This document shows positions 20,317-28,985 of a stretch of DNA of 35,792 nt, piece by piece (position 1 is the stretch's first letter; every line of letters begins with the position of its first letter). The position numbers were made by a program, and so were the translations under genes. Origin of the DNA: Byssochlamys sp. IMV 00236 (lineage: Eukaryota > Ascomycota > Eurotiomycetes > Eurotiales > Thermoascaceae); the NCBI GenBank assembly GCA_001931875.2, contig MSJH02000554.1:1-35792 (forward strand), in the 5' to 3' direction. The notes under the pieces are model-generated. The model ran no database searches. It was not told the origin of the DNA and saw only the letters and a list, made by a program, of their open reading frames with translations.

Positions 20317-21421
20317 ATGCCTACTGTTTATATCATCATTTATTCTGTTTATCACCACATTTACACTTTAGCCAAGGAAGTTCAAAAAGGATTAGAATCC
20401 GAAGGTGTTACTGTCAAGCTATTTCAGGTAAGATATACATACATGCGTCTATTACTGCATTGATGACACCTTTCATTATATGAAGGTGCCCGAAACTTTA
20501 TCAGATGAAGTCTTGAGCAAACTGAACGCGCCACCTAAACCTGATATTCCTATCATCTCTGTAGGCGCGCTTGCCGAAGCTGATGCATTCCTTTTTGGTA
20601 AGCACAGTTTTTTTTTTTGATGGGGGGGGATCTAGAATAAATTATACTCAATCTGTATACATTCTTTTTCAGGTATCCCAACTCGTTTTGGCACATTGCC
20701 TTCCCAGATGAAGTCATTCTTAGATGCAACCGGCGCTCTTTGGGCTACCGGCGCGCTTTCTGGAAAGTTTGTGGGAACCTTCTTCTCGTCTGCTTCTCAA
20801 CACGGAGGACAGGAAACCACGGCGTATACTTTATTGACATACTTTGCCCATCATGGATTAAATTATATTCCTTTGGGTTATCCTAATAGCCACATGTTTG
20901 ACAATGATGAAGTCGTTGGTGGTTCACCTTATGGTGCGGGTACAATTGGTAAACAATCACACACACACGTAAAAAGAAGAAAAAAATGTTCTAAATAGCT
21001 ATTACTTGTAGCCAATGGAGACGGTTCAAGATTGCCCACTGATAAGGAAAAGGATATTGCAAAGACACAAGGCGAACTCTTTGCCAAGCTTCTCAACACG
21101 TATCACCGCGGTTTAGAAATCGTAAAGAAGGAGAGCTCAAAGTCGACAGCTGATTCTGCAGTTGCCAATACCACAGAGCCCTCAACTACTCCAGCACCTG
21201 TCGAATCATCATCTGCAGGAAAGGAAGAAACAGCTGCCCCAACAACAGAAGAGCCTCAAAAGAACATTGATGAACCTATCGCACCTGTTAGTGAAACAAC
21301 ACGTCAAGTCGATGAGAATCCTACTACAAGTAATAATAATGAAAACAAGAACGTATCCAAATCGGCTTCAAAGACGAAATCAAAGAAAGAAAAGAAGTCA
21401 TCCAAGTGCTTCTGTATGTAA
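20317..21421 (+). CDS. WrbA-type NAD(P)H:quinone oxidoreductase with long tail and CaaX-like end
   Basis: A flavodoxin-fold FMN protein that reduces quinones by two electrons (Pst2/Ycp4/Rfs1 family in yeast). Four exons, 20317..20427, 20486..20597, 20673..20948 and 21012..21421, give 302 residues. The core has [20 protein letters not shown] (FMN-binding loop), [59 protein letters not shown] and [17 protein letters not shown]. About 100 residues rich in Ser, Thr, Pro, Glu and Asn follow. The end is a Lys-rich stretch and CFCM, a possible farnesylation (CaaX) site with a polybasic neighbour, suggesting membrane attachment (inference). The paralogue at 23956 lacks tail and CaaX. Introns 2 and 3 are also absent there. 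Confidence 0.95.
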
Positions 21422-21813
21422 TCTTTCTTTATCCTCTTTTTACTCTTTAGAAATAATGTATTTTTTGGGAAACTATTTACTTTTTTAACTAATTTAGTAT
21501 TATTATCGTGCAATGTTTATTCTCTTTATATAATAAAATTACACGTATCAACATGATCGTCATAAATGCTAATAGGACATGCTGTTGTTGTACTATAATT
21601 AGTTAGATGCAGCTGCTTTTATAAAACTAGGCCTCAGCGCAAAAACAGTAGCATATCTATGTGTGTGTGTGTGTGTATTTCAAATAACCTACTTTATATG
21701 GAAAGTGGGATCATCGCTAGACTATTTTGTACATTGCAAGTTCCGCTTACTTTCATTGGCTAGGAGGGAACAAGTGCTTTCTTGTAAAAACTATTTTTAC
21801 TCATTTTGTAATT
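21422..21813. other. Intergenic, no gene seen
   Basis: 392 bp with the polyadenylation-type AATAAAATT of the WrbA-type gene and a (GT)n microsatellite at about 21660-21676. An open frame at 21663-21911 overlaps the taspase start in another frame and has no domain. Confidence 0.4.
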
Positions 21814-23505
21814 ATGACAGATTCAGTCTTCATTGCAGTTCATGTTGGCGCAGGTATGGAAATAAAGAAAAAGGAATGAGGGAATGGTCTTGTTTGTCTC
21901 TGTTCATATAATACTAATTCTGAAAAAGGAAATTTATCCAAAACCAAAGAGCCTGCATATAGAGCCTTATGTGCAAAGTAACATCATATAAACAGATATC
22001 AGTTTACAGGTACTCATGGATTTATTAGAGCATGCAAGGCTGGTATGGAAATATTAAAATCAGAGAATGGATTAGCTATAGATGCAGTGGCAATGGCTAT
22101 TAAAATTCTAGAAGTAAACCATCAAAGCTATGACCAGAAAAGAAAGGGATTATAACACAGTCCATAGGATGATCCTATAACAAATGCCGGCTATGGCTCT
22201 AATCTGACTATAAAAGGTACTGTTGAGTGTGATGCAAGTATAATGGAAGGAGCCAGAGGCACGTTTGGTGCTGTTGGGGCTGTCAGTGGAATCAAGAATC
22301 CAATCATGACAGCAAAACAGCTAGTGTTCGAAGGCAAGGATGGTCTTTTACCTTTAGGCAGAGTGCCTCCGATGTAATATTAAATAACAATCAAGCTCCT
22401 CTTTATATTATTAATTTATAGATCTCAGGTTACTGGTTGGACAAGGAGCCAAGGAATGGGCAAAAACGAGAAACCATACTATTGTTGAAGATGAAGAGTT
22501 GATAGAGCGTAATTTTTTGATCGCTCTGTGCATATGCGCATGAACATTTGCTAACGCCCTTGAATGTTAGAAAGTTCGCTTGCTACCTTTGCAGAACATA
22601 TGAGCAGTTTGATTGAATATCAAGAACAAACGAAGCAACCGGATTTGGGACATGATACCGTGGGCGCAGTCTGTATTGATCAAAATGGGAATATTGCAGC
22701 AGGTGTTAGCAGTGGCGGTATATCTTTAAAATTCCCAGGTAGAGTGGGAGAGGTAAAAATTTAAGCATGTCAACATCGTACTTGGGCTAAACAGTTGTCA
22801 CAAAAAAAAAAAAAAAAAAAAAAAAAAGGCTGCTATGTATGGATGTGGTTGTTGGGCACAAAATGAAAGAAATGGCGTACCAGGAGTTGCTTGTAGCACA
22901 ACAGGCTCGTGTTTTGGATTTTTGGGGTTTGGTAGTCCACTAACGCTGTAATTTAGGAACGGGAGAGCAAATAATGAGAACTATGCTTACTTATAAGTGC
23001 GCATCACATCTCCAAACTGAAGATGATATTCAAAAGGCTGTGACGGATTGTTTGAAACATGATTTTCTGGGTAACTTTAAGGCAGTGGGAATTGTATTTA
23101 TGTTATCTTATTATTTTTGTAGATTCCTCTTTCTTGGATATTTATGACACCAAATCGGTTGGCATCATCATGTTACGCGTGCAGACATTAGAAAATGATA
23201 GAAGTACTGCTTGATATGTGATTCTATTTGTCTGATACTAAATAAGGTTCATATTGTAGGATTAGAGTTCTGGTATGGACATACAACTGAAGACATGGTA
23301 AGTGCATTATTTTAAACAAAAAGAATAGGATTAACTCTCTTAAAGGGTGTTGGATATATGTCAAGCACATACTCCAAACCAAAAGTGACTAGGATAAAGT
23401 CAACTCATGATGACATACTAATTGATCTTTATTGAATAGACATTTATATCCAGAAAGACATCACCAAAGGAGAGGCTGGTGTCCTCAGGTTGGCTCATAA
23501 AGTAA
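21814..23505 (+). CDS. Taspase-like threonine aspartase (Ntn hydrolase, isoaspartyl peptidase/asparaginase-2 family)
   Basis: Eleven exons (21814..21853, 22010..22113, 22168..22373, 22429..22508, 22571..22752, 22829..22904, 22957..23070, 23123..23203, 23260..23297, 23346..23384, 23440..23505) give 341 residues in one frame. Order of motifs: [52 protein letters not shown], then the linker and [11 protein letters not shown], whose Thr173 would be the N-terminal nucleophile after self-cleavage. [63 protein letters not shown] and KPKTFISRK follow. GCGCWA and the C-terminal GHTTE..GVGYMS..K.K..ISR block favour taspase over plain asparaginase. Intron 6 needs a GC donor, and intron 5 ends in a poly(A) run. 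The target in fungi is unknown. An inverted copy of the 3' end lies at 16212-16742. Confidence 0.92.
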
Positions 23506-23589
23506 ATGATTACACCATTAAAATCAAAACAAAGTCATAAAGTGACCTCTGTTCAATCCCGCAATTTATATTATAAATATATTAGAAAT
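23026..23589 (+). repeat. Intact-locus copy of the inverted duplication
   Basis: Source or partner of the minus-strand copy at 16212-16742. It contains taspase exon 7 (part) to exon 11 and the first 84 bp of 3' flank. It has a 33-bp segment near 23540-23572 that is missing from the other copy. Confidence 0.95.
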
Positions 23590-23955
23590 CGTATGTTTTA
23601 CAGTTAGCTGTGTAACTCGATACTTTATTCTCAATAACTAGAATTCAAGCACTAATTTATATACTTCATTGGCAACTTTTCTCTTTGTCAATAAGCTAAT
23701 TATTACAGTTTTTACTTTTTCATTTCATGATTAGCTTTCACCGAAAAAGGAAAATTATTAACCAATAAGTAAGCATTACTGCTGCTTTAAAAAGACTGCC
23801 TCATAAGCGTGACTGCATATTACTCAGATTTCAGTAATCAAAATACCTTGCTTTACTGAGAAGAAAAAGGGCTGAATTTTTCATATAAAAGCGCGGTTCA
23901 ACATTTTGATCTCCCTTTTTTAATTTATTTCAATCAAAGAAAAATACAAATTAAA
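23590..23955 (+). promoter_or_regulatory. Upstream region and TATA box of the second WrbA-type gene
   Basis: TATAAAA at 23884-23890 sits in CATATAAAAGCGCGG, 66 bp before the ATG, followed by a CT-rich then A-rich leader. The remaining upstream sequence is AT-rich without a gene. Confidence 0.6.
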
Positions 23956-24630
23956 ATGGCTCCCAAGGTTTACATTATCATCTACTCTCTCTACCACCAC
24001 ATCTATACTCTTGCCCAAGAAGTCCAAAAGGGTCTCGAATCTACTGGTGTTGAAGCCAAGATTTTCCAAGGTAAGGACATTTGCTTATCTTTGCATAAAA
24101 GAAAATAATGATTGACGTGATTATTAGTCCCCGAAACCCTTACTGAAGAAATCTTGACAAAGATGCATGCTCCTCCCAAGCCTGATGTTCCCGTCATTAC
24201 TGTTAATGACTTGAAGGATGCTGATGGTTTCTTATTTGGTATTCCTACTCGTTTTGGTACCATGCCTGCTCAACTCAAGGCCTTCTTCGATGCCACTGGT
24301 GGTCTCTGGGCCTCTGGTGCTTTGGCTGGTAAGTTTGCTGGTACTTTCTTCTCTACTGCCTCTCAACACGGTGGTCAAGAAACCACTGCTTTCACCACCG
24401 TCACTTACTTTGCTCACCACGGTATCATCTATGTCCCTCTTGGTTTTGCTAACCCTCACTTGTTTGACAACTCTGAAGTCGTTGGTGGTTCTGCCTATGG
24501 TGCTGGTACTATTGCTAATGGTGATGGCAGCAGACAAGTTACTCAAAAGGAAAAGGAAATTGCACAAACCCAAGGTGAAAACTTTGGCAAGATTCTTTCC
24601 GCCTACGTCAAGGGCAAAAATGCTGCTTAA
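23956..24630 (+). CDS. WrbA-type NAD(P)H:quinone oxidoreductase (compact paralogue)
   Basis: Two exons, 23956..24070 and 24128..24630, give 205 residues, the normal WrbA/Pst2 length. It is a FMN-dependent two-electron quinone reductase, cytosolic or membrane-peripheral, protecting against quinone and oxidative stress. Motifs: [100 protein letters not shown] and YGAGTIANGDGSRQVTQKEK. Codon use is strongly biased to GCT, GGT, AAG and CTC, unlike the paralogue at 20317, which suggests high expression. Its one intron matches intron 1 of the paralogue but lies one base later relative to the reading frame (phase 1 rather than phase 0). Confidence 0.97.
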
Positions 24631-25058
24631 ACATTAGATTGCATGTGCTTGTTTTATCATTCTCCTTTCGTCTTTTTTAAATAAACATTTTATTTGTTCA
24701 TCATATTTCACTGCAAAACTGAAACAATTTCTTATTAAGAACAAGAGGATAAAGTTCGTTGTTGCAAACACCCTTTTGTATGGTCATGAAGCATGATGTG
24801 CTTTGTTGTCGGTCTCTTTGTATTGTTCATGTACAGCATTCGCGTTCTATACCTGGCGTTGTTTACGTTGGTCACGGTGCTATCGACAATTTTAGGCTCA
24901 AGGATTTTCTTTTTTTTTTTTTTTTCCTTCGCGATGCTAGAACAGGTGTTCGTCCTGTGGTGAACGAAGAGTCTAGCCTTTTTATATCATTTAAACGAAA
25001 AATAAATAAAACTGCCTTCTTTTTGCCTTCTCTTACTTTTTTAGTCTTTGTTTACTTT
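24631..25058. other. Intergenic, no gene seen
   Basis: 3' flank of the WrbA-type gene, with AATAAACATTTTA, then AT-rich sequence with a T run at 24908-24925. The open frame at 24759-25154 crosses the T run and the dispersed repeat and has no recognisable domain. Confidence 0.4.
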
Positions 25059-25152
25059 TACACCATTTCCAGAAAAAGATGTCGCGCTGACTTGTCGCTT
25101 TTTCGTATAAATTGTATTATAAAAACTACTTTACATTCTGAAAAGACTGTAT
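25059..25152. repeat. Dispersed short repeat, copy B
   Basis: Same orientation as 12331-12434. It shares ACACCATTTCCAGAAA, the GCGCTGAC...GTCGCTTTTTCG segment and TATAAATTGTATTATAAA, and ends ACTTTACATTCTGAAAA. Confidence 0.75.
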
Positions 25153-25499
25153 AACCAACTAGATATTGTATTTAAGTACTGAATAATAGCGTGGATACTA
25201 CAAAATCGGTATACGCATATCTTTAAAAATAATAAAGAAAGAACGACATTAACAATATTGTTGTTAAAATAATAGTTTAATTCAAAAATGGGGTTAATTA
25301 TCATAAAGTGTCCAATAATAGGCAGAGCTTAACTCAAGAGTGTGATTAAATGAGCTGATATGGTCGATATCATATACCCTAATATAATCTACAGAAATAT
25401 CTAAAATCATAATCGATGTCTAATCAAGACTTAAAAATGCGTAGCTATTATTCTTTCTTGTACATATGTTTTTTCTTCTCTTTATTTCGCGCGTTTGAC

Positions 25500-26103
25500 A
25501 ACATTTAGTGCAAGCTTCACACAATTATGTCCCAGTTCAACAACATCGCAAACCTACCGACACTTCCAGTGGTACCCGCAATACCGAAATAGCGGCAAAA
25601 ATTACAATAGAACAAGTACTGAGATGATGAAACCCGTTATTGGTAAGCCCGTTACCAATGTTAGCATGTCCAAAACAGTTGCCTCTCATCTATTCAAACT
25701 TCCTTAGTCAATCATTGATAAAGTTGATGAAACATATATTGATGGGAACAAAATTGAACGCAAATCTCGAGGTGAACGAAAGTCAAAATTAGTGAAACTC
25801 TCAGAGAATGTCCATAGTGGTATTTTGAGATAATTTCTAGACAATCACTGCATTAAAGCGTTAGGATTGATGAGGTAAGGACTTTTGGTGAAATTCCTAG
25901 ACCTTGGAAAGAAAAATGGAGTTTTCAACCCCACCATTTGGAACTTTATTGCAAAAAAGATTGACGTAGAAAACATACCCACAAAAGCTGTTCCAAAGGG
26001 AACCATTAAAGAAAATTTTAGAGATTACGTCCATCTCATAGGAAAGATATTTGTTTTATTGATAAAAGAGAATTACTATTGGAATTGGCATATCACATTA
26101 TGA
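25500..26103 (+). pseudogene. Possible eroded transposase remnant
   Basis: Three plus-strand frames are interrupted by stops. 25713-25833 reads IDKVDETYIDGNKIERKSRG and LVKLSENVHSGILR. 25885-26103 reads KKNGVFNPTIWNFIAKKIDV and on to PTKAVPKGTIKE. The order 'basic patch, helical segment, ...P..I.NFI.KK' recalls the N-terminal helix-turn-helix part of Tc1/mariner-like transposases. No DDE catalytic part, inverted repeats or intact frame is found. The assignment is weak; it could be any decayed gene. Confidence 0.3.
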
Positions 26104-26621
26104 AAACTAACCACACTTGAATTAAAATCCTCTGTATCATTTTCAAGGTTTCCAATTTTAGTATCTCCTCGAAAATTATTCAGCATGTCTGAAATTAGTT
26201 TCCTTTTTTATCTTATGCAAAAACGGTAAGAAATATCTGAAAATTAGCTTTAATTCGCCTGAATTTTTTAACTGTCTGAATTGTTATTCGTTCCTAGAAC
26301 AATCTCAGTTGCCTCCACTCCGGCTTCCAATGTGGTAAATGCTCTCAGAGCCGTGCTTTATTTTGATATAAATATAGTAATAAACTTTCAAACCCTTATC
26401 TACCTTATATCTTTCAAAGTAGCTAATAATAATAATATTTATTTTTTTAAGGGTGGTGTATCTGCTAAAATAAGTTTCGAAGATTGGAAAACCAAAAAAG
26501 TAGGGTTAGCATTTACCACATTTTCAGCCTTCGCTTCGGCAACATTTTGATTTGTAAGTCCTTTATAAGTCCTTAGTAATTCCCAGTTTGCTCATGACGG
26601 AGATTGAATACTTCCAATCCA
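26104..26621. other. Intergenic, no gene seen
   Basis: AT-rich with short frames only (for example 26281-26550, no domain). It leads into the pirin promoter. Confidence 0.4.
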
Positions 26622-26628
26622 TATAAAA
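26622..26628 (+). promoter_or_regulatory. TATA box of the pirin gene
   Basis: TATAAAA in CCATATAAAAAGCGGGAC, 60 bp before the ATG at 26682. It resembles the core promoter of the WrbA-type gene (CATATAAAAGCGCGG). Confidence 0.6.
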
Positions 26629-26681
26629 AGCGGGACTTTTTTAAGCTTTTGCATTTTATTGTCATTCAAACAAACAATACA

Positions 26682-27578
26682 ATGTCTTCTACTATTACCA
26701 AAGTCGCTAGAAAAATCACAAAATCAGTTCTTTCAAGAGAACAAATGGACGGTGTTGGTGCTCGTGTTTATCGATCCATTGGCAGCCCTGCCTTAAAGAA
26801 CCTCGATCCTTTCTTGATGCTTGACGAATTTGATGTCCGTGCTCCCGGTGGCTTCCCTGATCATCCTCATCGTGGTTTTGAAACAGTTACCTATATGCTT
26901 GAAGGCGAATTCCTTCATGAAGACTTTAAGGGCCACAAAGGCCATTTACGAGCTGGTGATCTTCAATGGATGTCTGCTGCCAAGGGTATCGTTCATGCTG
27001 AGATTCCTGCCAACAACCAAAGAGCACATGGTCTTCAACTTTGGGTCAATTTGGCCAGTAAAGATAAGATGTCTGAACCTAATTACCAAGAATATCCAAG
27101 CGAGAAGGTAACATCAGTCACTCCTGAAGAAGGTATCACGATCAAGGTGATCGCAGGTGAATCATACGGTGTCAAGAGTCCCGTCATGACAAGAACACCT
27201 ACCATGTTTATCGATGTAAAGTTAAAGAAGGGTAAAAAGATGGAGCAAGTTATTCCTGAAAACTATTCTGGATTTATCTATACTATCTCTGGCACTGCTC
27301 TGTATGGTGCTGATCAACACAAGTCAAATGCTCACCACACACTTGTCCTTGATAATAATGGCGGTACCTATATCCCAATAGAGTCTCTTTCTGATGACTG
27401 CCACTTTGTAGTCATTGCTGGTCAACCTATTGGTGAACCTGTTGTACAATATGGTCCCTTTGTTATGAACTCCCAAAAAGAAATCCGTCAAGCCTTTGCT
27501 GATTATCAATTTGGTCAAAATGGATTCGAAGGTGCACCTGAATGGGTCTCTGCCATCCGAGATAAATGGTCTTTTTAA
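26682..27578 (+). CDS. Pirin (cupin metalloprotein)
   Basis: A single exon of 298 residues, the usual pirin length. The ATG at 26682 is preferred to the in-frame 26604 because a TATA box lies between them and the family starts near here. The N-terminal cupin holds the Fe-binding set: H61 and H63 in DHPHRGFETVTYMLEGEF, H105 and E107 in AAKGIVHAEIP. DPFLMLDEFDVRAPGGFPDH and LRAGDLQWMSAAKG are also diagnostic. The C-terminal cupin has GTALYGADQHK, VVIAGQPIGEPVVQYGPFVM and the terminal QEIRQAFADYQFGQNGFEG. Pirins act as redox-sensing transcription cofactors in animals and as quercetin 2,3-dioxygenases in vitro. The fungal role is less clear. Codon use is biased, as in the WrbA-type gene upstream. 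Confidence 0.97.
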   Translation: MSSTITKVARKITKSVLSREQMDGVGARVYRSIGSPALKNLDPFLMLDEFDVRAPGGFPDHPHRGFETVTYMLEGEFLHEDFKGHKGHLRAGDLQWMSAAKGIVHAEIPANNQRAHGLQLWVNLASKDKMSEPNYQEYPSEKVTSVTPEEGITIKVIAGESYGVKSPVMTRTPTMFIDVKLKKGKKMEQVIPENYSGFIYTISGTALYGADQHKSNAHHTLVLDNNGGTYIPIESLSDDCHFVVIAGQPIGEPVVQYGPFVMNSQKEIRQAFADYQFGQNGFEGAPEWVSAIRDKWSF

Positions 27579-28985
27579 ATAACAATCCCGTCATTTTATT
27601 TCTTCTTTCTGTACAGCATTTATAAATCACAAATAAAGCATATGTAGTTTACCCTTTCTTTGTTAATAGCAAACATTGCTCTTTTGGCATATTTACCGTT
27701 TCTCTCCTTTTTATCCTGTCAATTACCGCATGCATCATTTCTACTTTAAGTATATATATAGACTATTTTACAAAAGTTCCTGTTTCTATAAAAGTACTTT
27801 AAACCTTTTCCCTTGACTGAAAAACAAAAGACTACTACTTAAACAAGAGAGACTGTTTTTTTTTTTTTTTACATACATGACACTACGTCATCTGTCGTTA
27901 CGCCTTATCTTGGCATAACGGGTCTTTCAATGAATAAAGAATAAGCCAAGCATTTTTGCATAACATTATGCTTAAAATTATTCTGTTACCCCTGATGAAA
28001 AGCTCTTTTTGAAATTCATTCACACGGAGAGGTGCCACATGTTGGGTGATGCTCCAGAGAAGTACATTACTTTATGTATTGGTTAATATCAACTGGTAAA
28101 CGATGGATTGATCAGTGATGAATTGATCTTGTCGCTGGTGAATTGGATAAAGGCACTATATTTAGCAGCATAATAAATTGTGATTTATTTAGTGCTTGTC
28201 GGCGCCTTACACCTTTATTAAAATATAGACATGTTTCTTAGGAAAAGCATATACTCTATTAAATAGTATGAATAGAGTCTCAGAAATGCCACTGCTTAAC
28301 CTTGAAAACTGTACGAACGCGAAAAAGAAGGGTGAATAGATATGCTCTGAGCCTTTGCTAAATATAAAGATGAATGAATAACACGATCAACAACATCTCT
28401 GTAGCTCAAAAGAAGTATGACTCTCTTGTTTGAAATAATTTCTGTCGGATCGTCATGTTCAACCTGTCACATAAGGTGTATCACTCTAAACTTCATGATC
28501 TTCACTGTGTTTCGGAGAAGTAACAGCTACTCTAAGCAAATCGTTTGACGTTCTGTGTTTGAACGTAGTTACGGTTCCTAAGCAACCAGGTTTTACTTGA
28601 TTCTATGTATAATAAAATGATATAAACAAATTAGACAGATACACATTGTTTAATGATCATGGCTTGGCGTTGCGGCTTACAACTATAAGGGATGTTCACA
28701 CTTTGATACATATTCTAATTCAAGTTTTCTTGGCTTTCGTGTGACAGCTGAATTCCTTTACACCAAATAGACCCATTCACAACCAATGGTTTTTATTTTC
28801 ATCCAAAAATAGAGGCTTTGTAATTCAGTCTCAAATTCAAGGGCCATTCTCATATTTGGTAATGCCAAGATAATTTACCTTTTGCGGTAAAAATACTATC
28901 ATGCATCCTTTTGTTTTGCTCTTACATTAAAAGAACTCTTCTCTTTCTCTCTTTTTCTTTTTTTTTTCATATCTTTATTCATACA
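27579..28985 (+). promoter_or_regulatory. PacC upstream region with five GCCAAG sites
   Basis: 1.4 kb without a gene, upstream of the PacC/Rim101 homologue. GCCAAG, the PacC consensus 5'-GCCARG, occurs on the plus strand at 27945-27950 and 28864-28869, and on the minus strand at 27914-27909, 28668-28663 and 28734-28729. Two sites lie 30 bp apart in opposite orientation (27909-27950). Autoregulation of pacC is known in ascomycetes; here it is inference. Confidence 0.5.

Noticed and set aside
22801..22828. Poly(A) run as evidence of a retroposed taspase copy
   Set aside because: It lies inside an intron of a multi-intron gene, so the locus is not a processed copy.
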